Counted from the first letter of the stretch, positions 33,326-42,094 are shown. The stretch is DNA of 43,408 nt from Clostridia bacterium (GCA_016278615.1 JADQBM010000022.1:1-43408); one strand, 5' to 3'. A program made the numbers and translations. The notes: generated by a model from the sequence alone, not told the origin.

Positions 33326-34288
33326 TTATTTTGGCCCCCTTTTTGCCACTTCTTCACCTTTCATTTGACATTTGCACATCTTTATAACCTCTCCCTCTTC
33401 TGTCATAAATGAGCAAGCACCACAAACACCTTCTCCGCAACACATATTAAAATTATTGACTACCGCATATACATTATTGTAAGGAATAGATTTAAGTAAA
33501 TCATCAAATATTCTAATATACTTATCTGACGTAAGAATAACAATCTCATCATATTTTCTTTTTATTACCATGGTTTTAATGAAGTCTAAATCTTTTTGAT
33601 TCTTAAAATTCATATTCTGAATATTTACCTGAGTATCAGAAAGATATGCCTCAGCAAAGCTGCAAGACAATCTATTCCTATCTGCAATTAAGTCCATTTC
33701 ACAATTTTTATCAAAATATTTTATGAGTTTAACTGCAGGAGCAATCCCCATACTTTTACAGAGTATTAGCATTTTTCCATTCATTACGTTTTTTAAGCTT
33801 TTAAGTCCAAGGAGTCCATTTCTGTAAGGACCTCTTATTATTAACGTTTCATTGGCTTCCATAATTTTTTTGGTTTTTACTGATATTATTTTTATTGCAA
33901 TATGAATTTCGTCTTTTTCTACATCCACATACATAATGGAAATAGGAACATCATACATCATTTGATCTTCTGGGTTTCTGACAAATATATACGTTCCTGG
34001 ATATTTAAAACGTTGTGCCAAATACTTATCCGTTTTTAATATATAAACCACTACTTGATCATCATAAGTTTTTTTATCAATAATTTTCACTTTGATTTCA
34101 TTTCTTGGATTCTTTGCTTGTTTTCGATTCCAAATATATTCATTATATATACAAACACCTGTCCACCTACAATCGCAATAATCAAGCCCTTTAAGTCTCG
34201 TACAAGTCATGCAATCGTTGGTAAGAGATAAATAACAAGGACAATTTTCACTGCCAGCATCTACACATTCAAAAAAAGACCCTTCCAT
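33326..34288 (-). CDS. PyrK-like FAD/[2Fe-2S] electron-transfer protein with Cys-rich N-terminal domain
   Basis: The 320-residue protein has an FAD/NAD reductase core like PyrK, the electron-transfer subunit of dihydroorotate dehydrogenase B (YDVPISIMYVDVEKDEIHIA; GPYRNGLLGL). It ends with a [2Fe-2S] motif C284-x4-C289-x2-C292-x12-C305. It also has about 46 extra N-terminal residues with eight cysteines (8, 16, 18, 26, 29, 38, 40, 46; CMTCTRLKGLDYCDCRW then TGVC), which PyrK lacks. No pyrD or other pyr gene is nearby, so a role in pyrimidine synthesis is unlikely. It is translationally coupled to the downstream FAD oxidoreductase and probably passes NAD(P)H electrons to it. Confidence 0.8.
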   Translation of the reverse strand: MEGSFFECVDAGSENCPCYLSLTNDCMTCTRLKGLDYCDCRWTGVCIYNEYIWNRKQAKNPRNEIKVKIIDKKTYDDQVVVYILKTDKYLAQRFKYPGTYIFVRNPEDQMMYDVPISIMYVDVEKDEIHIAIKIISVKTKKIMEANETLIIRGPYRNGLLGLKSLKNVMNGKMLILCKSMGIAPAVKLIKYFDKNCEMDLIADRNRLSCSFAEAYLSDTQVNIQNMNFKNQKDLDFIKTMVIKRKYDEIVILTSDKYIRIFDDLLKSIPYNNVYAVVNNFNMCCGEGVCGACSFMTEEGEVIKMCKCQMKGEEVAKRGPK

Positions 34289-34318
34289 CGTAATCCTCCT
34301 AGTTTTTTTCCGAGATAT

Positions 34319-34347
34319 ATATTATTAGGGTATTTTTTTTTTTACAA
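34319..34347 (-). promoter_or_regulatory. Candidate promoter of the redox gene pair
   Basis: On the minus strand TTGTAA (34347-34342), 17 bases, TAATAT (34324-34319), about 30 bp before the ATG. The 115-bp gap to the divergent M23 gene must also hold that gene's promoter; TATCAT at 34368 is a possible -10. Confidence 0.4.
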
Positions 34348-34403
34348 TTGTGTTACAATATTTTTGGTATCATTTACTAAAAAAATTCGGAGGATAAGTA
34401 TAT

Positions 34404-35339
34404 ATGAAAAATCTACTTATTGCTAAAATTAAGCAACTCTATCATGAGTATTATTCATTAATATTTATTCCGGATGGCGGAAAGCCTTTTTTTGAGATTA
34501 AGCTAAAAAAACTCTATTTATATATATTCATGATGCTTGTTATTTCTTCTACGACCTATTCCATCATTATGACAAATATTACTTCTTCTTCATACTCAAC
34601 TCTCGCTTCTAAAGAGACCCGTGCCCACCAATTAGAATCTACAACCAATTTTCAAAAGCAACATATCCAAGAGTTGGAACAAGAATTTGATAAAATAAAT
34701 GATAAATTAAATTCTCTTAATAATTTGGAAATAAATATCAGAACCATTGTGGGACTAGCAAATCAATCTGCTTCTGTTCAAGTCAGCCGTTCTTCTGAGC
34801 AACGTGGTGAAATGATTGCAGAGCAACAATCTGTATTAGACACTGTGAATAACTTAGATGAAGTAGAAAATATCAACACTCAACTGGATTCCAAAATCGA
34901 AGAAATAGGCACACTGATTGATGAAGTTGAAGAGCGGTTAAAATATTTGGACAGTTACCCTGATCAGTGGCCTACATATGGCAGGACTACTTCTACATAT
35001 GGTTGGCGTATCCATCCTATTTCCAGAAGAAGAGATTTTCATACTGGTATTGATATTGCAAATTCATACGGAACACCCATTTATGCAGCTGGTTCTGGAA
35101 AAGTAATATTTTCGGGTTATAAAAATGGATATGGAAGAACTGTAATTGTCGACCATGGATATGGCTATAAAACACTTTATGCCCATAACAGTACACTTCT
35201 TGTAAACAAAGGAGATTCTGTCAAAAAAGGTGAACGCATAGCCAAAATGGGAAGCACCGGTACAAGCACAGGGAATCATTGCCATTTCGAAGTCATTCAA
35301 AATGGTACAACCGTCAATCCCTACAAAACATTGGAATAA
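34404..35339 (+). CDS. M23 family metallopeptidase, membrane-anchored
   Basis: This is a LytM/M23-type peptidoglycan endopeptidase of 311 residues. A short cytoplasmic start and one membrane helix (about 37-57, LYIFMMLVISSTTYSIIM) are followed by a coiled coil (about 80-180) and the M23 domain. Zinc ligands are His213 and Asp217 in FHTGIDIA, and His294 in HCHFEV; His261 in YAHNS and His292 complete the active site. It therefore acts outside the cell membrane. GGAGG lies before the ATG. It is monocistronic and ends at a strong terminator. The architecture resembles SpoIIQ/MepM-type regulators of cell-wall remodelling. Confidence 0.92.
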   Translation: MKNLLIAKIKQLYHEYYSLIFIPDGGKPFFEIKLKKLYLYIFMMLVISSTTYSIIMTNITSSSYSTLASKETRAHQLESTTNFQKQHIQELEQEFDKINDKLNSLNNLEINIRTIVGLANQSASVQVSRSSEQRGEMIAEQQSVLDTVNNLDEVENINTQLDSKIEEIGTLIDEVEERLKYLDSYPDQWPTYGRTTSTYGWRIHPISRRRDFHTGIDIANSYGTPIYAAGSGKVIFSGYKNGYGRTVIVDHGYGYKTLYAHNSTLLVNKGDSVKKGERIAKMGSTGTSTGNHCHFEVIQNGTTVNPYKTLE

Positions 35340-35365
35340 GAAACTCAAATTAGACTTGTAACTAT

Positions 35366-35394
35366 AAAAGGAAAGAAATTCTTCTTTCCTTTTT
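35366..35394 (+). terminator. Rho-independent terminator of the M23 gene
   Basis: AAAAGGAAAGAA, loop ATTC, TTCTTTCCTTTT then T: a 12-bp stem with a T-rich tail 27 bp after the stop codon. Confidence 0.8.
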
Positions 35395-35412
35395 CTAACC
35401 CCATTTTTATAT

Positions 35413-35445
35413 GGACAACCGCAAGGGTCGTCCCTACATCTCTAA
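35413..35445. repeat. GGACAACC-GCAA hairpin plus one TCTCTAA unit
   Basis: GGACAACC-GCAA-GGGTCGTCC (35413-35433) is followed by CTACA and TCTCTAA (35439-35445), ending one base before the stop codon of the dacF-like gene. It is the same element as at window positions 1-104, here with only one heptad. Confidence 0.8.
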
Positions 35446-35446
35446 G

Positions 35447-36568
35447 TTACCTTATTTTATTACTCAATTCTTTTATAAAACCTAAAATATTATTTTCATA
35501 ATCAACATCTTCTCTGGTTATTATTTCGATGGTATCCAAAAGATCTTTTCCTAGATAAACTCTCGCTGAACCAATGACTTTTTTTCTCTTAAAGGGTGCC
35601 GTAAGTTGATCTCCAAGGGAATACAATACGGCAACATCTTTTATTTCAGATTCTTTTAGAGGCAATGTTACCCCATTAGCCGCAATAATTTTAGTGGTAT
35701 CTTTGGTCCCATTTTTTACAGGCACCGTTTTGAATATTTGATTTTTATCAATAATTTTAACAGGCTTATAACATTCAAACACATGATTCATTAAAGAATA
35801 GGCATCGTTAAACCAATTAGGGTCATTTAAAACCACGCTCACGACTTCCATATCATCTCTCTTTGCAGATGCTACCAAACATCTGCCTGCATTTTTTGTA
35901 TATCCAATTTTCACTCCCGTTCCGCCCCTATATTGGGATAATACCTTGTTTTTATTATAGAAATATTTATATCTATTCCCTTCTCTTTCAGCAATCCATA
36001 GTTTCGTTCCTACGATTTTTTTAAACACATCGTTTCTCATAGCTTCCATTGAAATAAGTGCTAGATCGTAAGCTGTGGTGAAATGTCCTGAAGCAGAAAG
36101 TCCATGAGGATTTACAAAAGAACTATTAACTGCTCCAATTTCAATAGCTTTTTGATTCATCATTTCAGCAAAATTCTCAACACTTCCACCAATATGCTTA
36201 GCAATGGTACTTGCAGCATCATTTCCAGAACATAGCATTAGACCATAAAGCAAATCCTTCAATGTCATTATTTCTCCTGGTTGAAGGTAAATGGATGATC
36301 CCTCAATATTGGTAGTCTCTCCTGTAATCTTGACCAACTCCTCAAGATCTCCGTTCTCGATTGCCACAAGAGCTGTTAATATTTTAGTGGTACTGGCCAT
36401 TGGTAACTGTTGATCAATATTTTTTTCATAAAGAACTCTACCTGTTTTAATATCTAAAACGATTGCACTTTGGGCAGACACCATTGGTTCCGCAGATGCA
36501 TAACTCATATGCATAAAAGAAATATTAAAAATCAGTAAAGCTATAAGAAATCTACAACTCATTTTCAT
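35447..36568 (-). CDS. D-alanyl-D-alanine carboxypeptidase, DacF-like, with KIG motif
   Basis: This is a secreted low-molecular-weight PBP (peptidase family S11) that trims peptidoglycan side chains. The 373 residues begin with a signal peptide (FLIALLIFNISFMHMSYASA). Active-site motifs are STTK (Ser59, Lys62) and SGN (Ser114-Asn116). The third motif, normally KTG, reads KIG (Lys220-Ile221-Gly222, in GVKIGYTKNAGRC). The C-terminal domain is of the PBP5 type. It is the last gene before the convergent M23 gene. AAGGAG lies 12 bases before the ATG. Activity may be altered by the Thr-to-Ile change. Confidence 0.9.
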   Translation of the reverse strand: MKMSCRFLIALLIFNISFMHMSYASAEPMVSAQSAIVLDIKTGRVLYEKNIDQQLPMASTTKILTALVAIENGDLEELVKITGETTNIEGSSIYLQPGEIMTLKDLLYGLMLCSGNDAASTIAKHIGGSVENFAEMMNQKAIEIGAVNSSFVNPHGLSASGHFTTAYDLALISMEAMRNDVFKKIVGTKLWIAEREGNRYKYFYNKNKVLSQYRGGTGVKIGYTKNAGRCLVASAKRDDMEVVSVVLNDPNWFNDAYSLMNHVFECYKPVKIIDKNQIFKTVPVKNGTKDTTKIIAANGVTLPLKESEIKDVAVLYSLGDQLTAPFKRKKVIGSARVYLGKDLLDTIEIITREDVDYENNILGFIKELSNKIR

Positions 36569-36686
36569 TTTATATAATCACTCCTTAAATTAGTAGCTAA
36601 CATTATTTTTGCCCTCTGAAGCTGAGTTATGTCTACTAACTTTTTCAATAATTAGTACATAAGAATTAAAATTGAATAACTTAGGA

Positions 36687-36717
36687 ATAAAAAAAGAAGC
36701 CTAATTTTAAGCTTCTT
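36687..36717 (-). terminator. Rho-independent terminator of scpAB
   Basis: On the minus strand AAGAAGC-(loop with the scpB stop)-GCTTCTT is followed by TTTTTT. The stem overlaps the last codons of scpB. Confidence 0.7.
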
Positions 36718-37285
36718 GAAATTCAAGCATTATTTGCTGAGCATCATCATCATCTTCAGATAAAATAATGTTTTCAATTTCTTCGATATCTGGTAAATCT
36801 GACAGATTTTTAAATCCAAATCTCTGTAAAAACAAGTCCGTTGTACCATATAAAATAGGCTTGCCTATTTTATCTTCTCTGCCTTTCTCTTCTATGAATC
36901 CTTTTAACATTAAGCCTTCTAATACTCTTAAGCTTTTCACGCCTCGTATTTCCTCAATTCCTGCTTTAGTAACTGGCTGTTTATAAGCAATAATCGCCAT
37001 GACTTCTAATGCAGATTGTGATAATTTTCTTTCCTTTATGGGGGAACATAGTTTTTCTACATAGACAAAATTTTCCTTTTTGGTACCAAATTGAAACTTT
37101 TTATCAACTTCAACAATCTGTATGCCTCTATTATTAATCTCATATTCTTTTTGCAAGGAAATAAAACATTCATAGACCGTTTTGTTATCACATTCTAAAA
37201 CATCAGCAGCCATTTTATAATCTAAGGGTTCTCCCCAAACATACATCATAGACTCTAAGGCAGATTTAATTAATGAACAATTCAT
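36707..37285 (-). CDS. scpB: Segregation and condensation protein ScpB
   Basis: ScpB is the winged-helix kleisin-interacting partner in the SMC-ScpAB condensin. The 192-residue protein shows two winged-helix domains, with SQSALEVMAIIAYKQPVTKAGIEEIRGVKSLRVLEGLMLKGFIEEKGR highly characteristic, and an acidic C terminus. Its ATG overlaps the scpA stop by 4 bp and has GGAG seven bases before it. Confidence 0.95.
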   Translation of the reverse strand: MNCSLIKSALESMMYVWGEPLDYKMAADVLECDNKTVYECFISLQKEYEINNRGIQIVEVDKKFQFGTKKENFVYVEKLCSPIKERKLSQSALEVMAIIAYKQPVTKAGIEEIRGVKSLRVLEGLMLKGFIEEKGREDKIGKPILYGTTDLFLQRFGFKNLSDLPDIEEIENIILSEDDDDAQQIMLEFQEA

Positions 37286-38025
37286 GAAACATCTCCTTTG
37301 ACATTTTTTATAATCATGATACTTCCAAAAAGAACATGCTGTTGAACTCTAATAAAACTTTGTTTTAACAATTCCAAAACAGCTAAAAAAGTCAAAACCA
37401 CTTCATGTCTATCGTAATCGTCTTTAATGAGACTAAAAAAATCTATTTCATTATTTTGTTTAAAAAAGTTTTGTATTTGAGAGATTTTATCTTCTAAACT
37501 GATTTTTTCTCTTTTTGTTTTCGTATAATCTTTTTGTATGTCATATAACTTCTTTTTCTTTTTTAAAAAGATATTAAAAGCTTGAATGAACTGATCTAAA
37601 TCTATATCAATGTAAATATTCTCATCGGTACTAAAAACCATCTCTTCCTTTACTTTATAAATAATCTGACTATTGTCTTCATGATTTTCTTTTAAAACCT
37701 CTGCAGCATTTTTATATTTTTTATATTCTAATATCTTTTGTATAAGTTCAGTACGGGGATCCAAATTTTCATTTTCCTCACTTGCCAGCATTTCCTTCTT
37801 TGGCAATAACATCTTTGATTTTATTTCCAATAAAGTAGCTGCTAAAACTAAAAACTCACTTACAGCTTCAATATTTAATTTTTTCATCATATAAATATAA
37901 TCAATGTATTGAGCTGTTATCTCGGAAATACGTATATCATAAATGTCCATTTGAGCTTTTTCAATTAAATAGACCAATAAATCAAAAGGCCCTTCAAAAA
38001 CTTCCAACTTAATATTATAAGCCAT
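37282..38025 (-). CDS. scpA: Segregation and condensation protein ScpA
   Basis: ScpA is the kleisin that bridges SMC heads. The 247-residue protein has the N-terminal signature VFEGPFDLLVYLIEKAQMDIYDI, the ITAQYIDYI helix, and a C-terminal winged helix (RHEVVLTFLAVLELLKQSFIRVQQH). GAGGTG precedes the ATG. It forms a two-gene operon with scpB behind a good promoter. Confidence 0.95.
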   Translation of the reverse strand: MAYNIKLEVFEGPFDLLVYLIEKAQMDIYDIRISEITAQYIDYIYMMKKLNIEAVSEFLVLAATLLEIKSKMLLPKKEMLASEENENLDPRTELIQKILEYKKYKNAAEVLKENHEDNSQIIYKVKEEMVFSTDENIYIDIDLDQFIQAFNIFLKKKKKLYDIQKDYTKTKREKISLEDKISQIQNFFKQNNEIDFFSLIKDDYDRHEVVLTFLAVLELLKQSFIRVQQHVLFGSIMIIKNVKGDVS

Positions 38026-38055
38026 CTTTACACCTCATGGGAAAATATCTTACAC

Positions 38056-38084
38056 ATTATAACATATCTACAGACCCTTGTCAG
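38056..38084 (-). promoter_or_regulatory. Candidate sigma-A promoter of scpAB
   Basis: On the minus strand CTGACA (38084-38079), 17 bases, TATAAT (38061-38056), about 30 bp before the scpA ATG. Confidence 0.65.
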
Positions 38085-38123
38085 TAGATAAGCGTTCGAT
38101 ATTTGCGCTTGATTGAAATGGGG

Positions 38124-38344
38124 TTCGGTGTTCGGTGTTCGTAGTTGTAATGCGGTTCGCAGTTGGTAGTTCTAAGTTCGAAGTTTATAGGCAATTATTA
38201 TAATGAAAGATTTTGCTCCCACAAAATCCTCCATAAACCCTGAAGTCCTAGTCAGAATCTTTGATTCTGTCACAGGTCTCATACTGGAATTCTAAAATCT
38301 CTGATTTTAATAGAATTCTTCAGTTAAATCTTAAATCTAAATTG
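38124..38344. repeat. TTCNNAG heptads, hairpin and third covarying stem-loop unit
   Basis: Heptads TTCGGTG, TTCGGTG, TTCGTAG, an 11-base unit, TTCGCAG, TTGGTAG, TTCTAAG, TTCGAAG, TTTATAG run from 38124 to 38190. A hairpin GATTTTG...CAAAATC (38209-38228) follows. A unit opening TGAAGTCCTAG (38241) has stems CAGAATC-TTT-GATTCTG and GAATTCT-AAAATC-TCT-GATTTT-AGAATTC. Two TTAAATC heptads and TAAATTG end at 38344, three bases before the stop codon of the dacF gene. The gap of about 320 bp holds no gene; the scpAB promoter is at its left end. Confidence 0.82.
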
Positions 38345-38347
38345 TGT

Positions 38348-39511
38348 TCACATGATGTTCTTAAACAATTTAAAATATAATGTAAAAATACCTGCTTTTT
38401 CAACATCCATTTCACATACTATAGGGTAAGATTTATAAATCTCTTTATCCTTAAAGATAACGATTTCTCCCATAACATCCCCTTTTTTAATAGGTGCAGA
38501 AATGTTTTCTTCAATATGAATCTCTTTACTGATAGATTGTTTCTCTTCTTTTCTTACGAGTATGCTTATCTCTTCTTCTGCTATGCCATTAATATAGTCC
38601 GCTTTTCCTTTATCTACTTTACTCTTTCCTATAACTTGATCCTTAGCTGCAATATTAATGCTTTCATAAGCTGCGAACCCATAATCCAACAATTTTGCAG
38701 ATTCGGCAAATCTTATTGTAGAAGTCGGTGATCCCAATACAACAGATATCAATGTCATATTGCCCTTCATTGCTGATGCTGATAAGCAATACCCTGCTTC
38801 TCCTGTATAACCTGTTTTAAGACCATTGGCACCTGGATATGTTTTGATTAATCTATTTGTATTGGTTATTTCTAATTCAGTCTGCTCTTTTGAGGCCAAT
38901 CCTACTTTAATAGTTGCCATCCAAGTGGTTAACCATTCATGTATTCTAGGGTGTTTTAATAATTCCCTTGACATAAGAGCGATATCATATGCCGTACTAT
39001 AATGATCTTCTGCTGGCAAACCATTGGTATTAACAAAATTTGTATTCTCCATTCCTAAGGCTTTTGCTTTATCATTCATTTTCTTAACAAATAGTTCTTC
39101 TGTCCCAGCAATATATTCTCCTGCTGCGACACAGGCATCATTGGCAGAACAAATTGAAATACCCTTCAAGAGGGTTTCTAAAGTTTGCTGTTCGCCTTCT
39201 TCCATATAAAGCTGGCTCCCGCCCATACTGGCAGCTCTGGGACTTATGGTCACCACATCCGATAGGGAAACCTGATTGGATTCTATAGCTTCCATTGTAA
39301 GGAGCATGGTCATTATCTTTGTTACACTGGCCAGTGGTAATTTCTCATGTGAATTCTTTTCATATATGATTTCGCCACTATTTGCATGTATCAGAATTGC
39401 TGATTTTGCATTAATATCAAACTCCATTGCAAATATGGGATATGGTATTAGAAGTGATAAAATCACAGAAAATATAAACACCCGTACACAAAATTTTCTA
39501 TTTTTTTTCAT
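38348..39511 (-). CDS. dacF: D-alanyl-D-alanine carboxypeptidase DacF
   Basis: This S11 family carboxypeptidase of 387 residues has a signal peptide (VFIFSVILSLLIPYPIFA) and complete motifs: SVTK (Ser62, Lys65), SAN (Ser122-Asn124) and KTG (Lys232-Gly234 in GLKTGYTGEAGYC). A C-terminal beta domain and a hydrophobic or amphipathic end (GIFTLYFKLFKNIM) probably tether it to the membrane. The order xerD-deoB-pdp-dacF resembles the Bacillus xerD-drm-pupG-dacF-spoIIA locus, which supports the DacF name. AAAGGAGG precedes the ATG. Confidence 0.92.
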   Translation of the reverse strand: MKKNRKFCVRVFIFSVILSLLIPYPIFAMEFDINAKSAILIHANSGEIIYEKNSHEKLPLASVTKIMTMLLTMEAIESNQVSLSDVVTISPRAASMGGSQLYMEEGEQQTLETLLKGISICSANDACVAAGEYIAGTEELFVKKMNDKAKALGMENTNFVNTNGLPAEDHYSTAYDIALMSRELLKHPRIHEWLTTWMATIKVGLASKEQTELEITNTNRLIKTYPGANGLKTGYTGEAGYCLSASAMKGNMTLISVVLGSPTSTIRFAESAKLLDYGFAAYESINIAAKDQVIGKSKVDKGKADYINGIAEEEISILVRKEEKQSISKEIHIEENISAPIKKGDVMGEIVIFKDKEIYKSYPIVCEMDVEKAGIFTLYFKLFKNIM

Positions 39512-39591
39512 ATTACAGCCTCCTTTTTCTTTTTATTTTTTCCCTTCACATTAGGGTTATTCTGAAAAAAGAACTGTACTATTAGGTATTA

Positions 39592-40917
39592 TTAGTATAT
39601 TTTCTCATTTTTATATGCAATAAGTGCTTTAATAAGTTTTTGCTTTATTTGTTTATTTTTACTTACTTTATAAGCTTTTTCAATGATTGCTTTAGCCTCT
39701 TTAACTTTTTCATCTTCATTTCCATGAATCTCTGCAATAACATCTCCTACTGTAACTTTATCACCCATTTTCTTTTGCAAAAGAATCCCTGCTGACAAAT
39801 CTATTTTATCCTCTTTTTTATGGCGTCCTGCGCCTAAAGCCAATGCAGCCCTTCCAATGTCATCCGCATGGATCGTTTCTACATAACCCTCTTGATTCGC
39901 CAGAACATTTACTTTTATTTTAGCTGTTGGAAATAAATTAAAATCATAAATGATATTTTCATTACCCCCATGTGCCTTTACAAATTGAGAAAATTTTTCA
40001 AGGCCTTTTAAGTTTTTCAGATTAGTTTCAACCATCTGGTATGCTTCTTCATATGTTTTTGCTTTTTCACCTAAAAAAACCATATAGGCGGAAAGTTGTA
40101 AGGATAGTTCCGTTATATCTTCCGGTCCCTCTCCCTTCAGGACATTTATAGCTTCTTTCACCTCAAGTGCATTTCCTACTGCAGACCCTAAAGGTTGTGC
40201 CATATCTGTTATAAAAGCAGCTGTCTTCTTTCCAGCAGAATGCCCTATTTCAACCATATAATCTGCTAATTTCAAAGCACTGTCAAAATCTTTCATAAAA
40301 GCACCACTGCCACATTTTACATCCAATACAATAGCATCACTTCCAGAAGCAAGCTTTTTACTCATAATACTACCTGATATTAGACCCATATTGTCTACAG
40401 TTGCTGTTACGTCTCTTAAGGCATATAATTTTTTATCTGCAGGCGCGATATGAGCGGTCTGACCGATTACTGATATTCCAACTGAATTTACTGTATCTAT
40501 AAATTCTTGTGATTCCACAGAAGTTCTATATCCCGAAATAGATTCAAGCTTGTCAATGGTACCTCCTGTAAAGCCCAATCCTCTTCCTGACATTTTTGCA
40601 ATGGGCACACCACACGAAGCCGCAAGAGGTCCTACAATCAATGTTGTCTTATCCCCTACGCCTCCGGTGCTGTGTTTGTCTACTTTTATACCAGAAATAG
40701 AGGATAAATCTATATTATCACCGGAATATCTCATGGCATCCGTTAACATGAAAGTTTCTTTTTTAGTTAATCCTCTAAAATACACTGCCATTAAAAATGC
40801 AGATGCTTGGTAATCTGGAATGTCTCCTCGTGTATATCCTTCAATAAAAAAATCTATTTCTTCCTTTGTTAACTCTCCGCCTTCTCTTTTTTTATAGATG
40901 ATATCATACATGGTCAT
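39592..40917 (-). CDS. pdp: Pyrimidine-nucleoside phosphorylase
   Basis: This enzyme cleaves uridine and thymidine with phosphate, releasing (deoxy)ribose-1-phosphate, which deoB then isomerises. The 441-residue protein has the family signature SGRGLGFTGGTIDKLESI and VDKHSTGGVGDKTTL phosphate-binding loop, plus ALRDVTATVDNMGLISGSIMSKK. The ATG at 40917 follows GGTGA by five bases; a GTG at 40926 and an ATG at 40911 are alternatives. It overlaps the deoB 3' end by 14 bp, so the two are translationally coupled. Confidence 0.94.
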   Translation of the reverse strand: MTMYDIIYKKREGGELTKEEIDFFIEGYTRGDIPDYQASAFLMAVYFRGLTKKETFMLTDAMRYSGDNIDLSSISGIKVDKHSTGGVGDKTTLIVGPLAASCGVPIAKMSGRGLGFTGGTIDKLESISGYRTSVESQEFIDTVNSVGISVIGQTAHIAPADKKLYALRDVTATVDNMGLISGSIMSKKLASGSDAIVLDVKCGSGAFMKDFDSALKLADYMVEIGHSAGKKTAAFITDMAQPLGSAVGNALEVKEAINVLKGEGPEDITELSLQLSAYMVFLGEKAKTYEEAYQMVETNLKNLKGLEKFSQFVKAHGGNENIIYDFNLFPTAKIKVNVLANQEGYVETIHADDIGRAALALGAGRHKKEDKIDLSAGILLQKKMGDKVTVGDVIAEIHGNEDEKVKEAKAIIEKAYKVSKNKQIKQKLIKALIAYKNEKIY

Positions 40918-42094
40918 TAGAATCACCGCCTTCTAAAGCCTTCAAAAAACTTTTCCCATATTTAGGCATTTTTACTTGAAGAATATCTGCCGTAGTTGCA
41001 CCAATATCGGCAAAGGAATCTAAAGTGCCTAAATTTACGCCTGATTTAATCATCTCGCCATAAACAAGAATGGGAACATATTCTCGAGTATGATCGCTCC
41101 CCTTAAAAGTGGGGTCATTACCATGGTCTGCTGTAAGAATTAAAACATCTTCTTTCTTTAAGGCATTCAGAATCTCAGAAAGTCTATTATCAAAATCTTC
41201 AATGGCCCTTCCATAACCCTTTGGATCTCTTCTATGACCGTACTTTGCATCGAAATCCACAAGATTTGTAAATATAAGGCCTTCAAAATCATCATTTAAG
41301 GCACTAATGGTTTTATCCACCCCATCCATATTGCTTTCCGTATGTACAGCTTTTGTAATCCCTTTTCCATCAAAAATGTCTTCTATTTTTCCGATAGCAT
41401 ATACTGCCTTGCTTTCATTTTTAATTAAGTCCAAAACCGTTTCAGAAAAAGGCGGTATGGAGAAATCCCTGCGATTGGATGTTCTGGTATATTGATCCGT
41501 TTCTCCAATGAATGGACGCGCAATGACTCTGGCGACTTGCAAGTCTCCAACTAGCATTTCCCGAGCAGTCAAGCAAATATCATAGAGTTCTTTCAATGGA
41601 ATCACATCTTCATGAGCAGCAATCTGAAAGACACTATCTGCAGAAGTGTACACAATAATATCTCCCGTTTTTATATGATGAGGCCCAAGCTCTTTTATAA
41701 TCTCTGTTCCTGACGCTGGATAATTCCCAATGGTCTTTCTCCCAATTTTTTCTTCAAAAGCTTTGATAAAATCATCAGGAAATCCATTTGAGAAGGTTTT
41801 AAAGGGCGTATCAATATACAACCCCATCATCTCCCAGTGCCCTGTGGTGGTATCTTTTCCAACAGACATTTCCTTTAAACGACCATAAGATGCTTTTGGT
41901 TTATCTTTTTTTGAAATTTGTGTTAACCCATCAATATTTCCAATTCCCAAATCTGAAAGATTGGTTATGTTTAATCCTTTACAGGCATCTACAATATGTC
42001 CTAAAGTATTTGCCCCCAAATCCCCATAATCTTCAGCATCCGGCAAAGCCCCAATCCCCATACTATCCATTACAATGATAATGACTCTTTTCAT
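40904..42094 (-). CDS. deoB: Phosphopentomutase
   Basis: This enzyme converts (deoxy)ribose-1-phosphate to the 5-phosphate in nucleoside catabolism. The 396-residue protein belongs to the alkaline phosphatase superfamily: metal ligands are seen in VMDSMGIGALPDA, TTGHWEM (phospho-acceptor Thr region) and ILTADHGNDPTFKGSDHTREYVP. The ATG at 42094 (MKRVIIIVMDSMG) is the family start; GGATGTG lies about ten bases upstream. It forms an operon with pdp. A small hairpin at 42124-42143 lies in its leader. Confidence 0.95.
   Translation of the reverse strand: MKRVIIIVMDSMGIGALPDAEDYGDLGANTLGHIVDACKGLNITNLSDLGIGNIDGLTQISKKDKPKASYGRLKEMSVGKDTTTGHWEMMGLYIDTPFKTFSNGFPDDFIKAFEEKIGRKTIGNYPASGTEIIKELGPHHIKTGDIIVYTSADSVFQIAAHEDVIPLKELYDICLTAREMLVGDLQVARVIARPFIGETDQYTRTSNRRDFSIPPFSETVLDLIKNESKAVYAIGKIEDIFDGKGITKAVHTESNMDGVDKTISALNDDFEGLIFTNLVDFDAKYGHRRDPKGYGRAIEDFDNRLSEILNALKKEDVLILTADHGNDPTFKGSDHTREYVPILVYGEMIKSGVNLGTLDSFADIGATTADILQVKMPKYGKSFLKALEGGDSNDHV

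Noticed and set aside
33326-34288. True PyrK (dihydroorotate dehydrogenase B subunit)
   Set aside because: There is no pyrD or other pyr gene nearby, the partner is a different FAD oxidoreductase, and a Cys-rich N-terminal domain is added.
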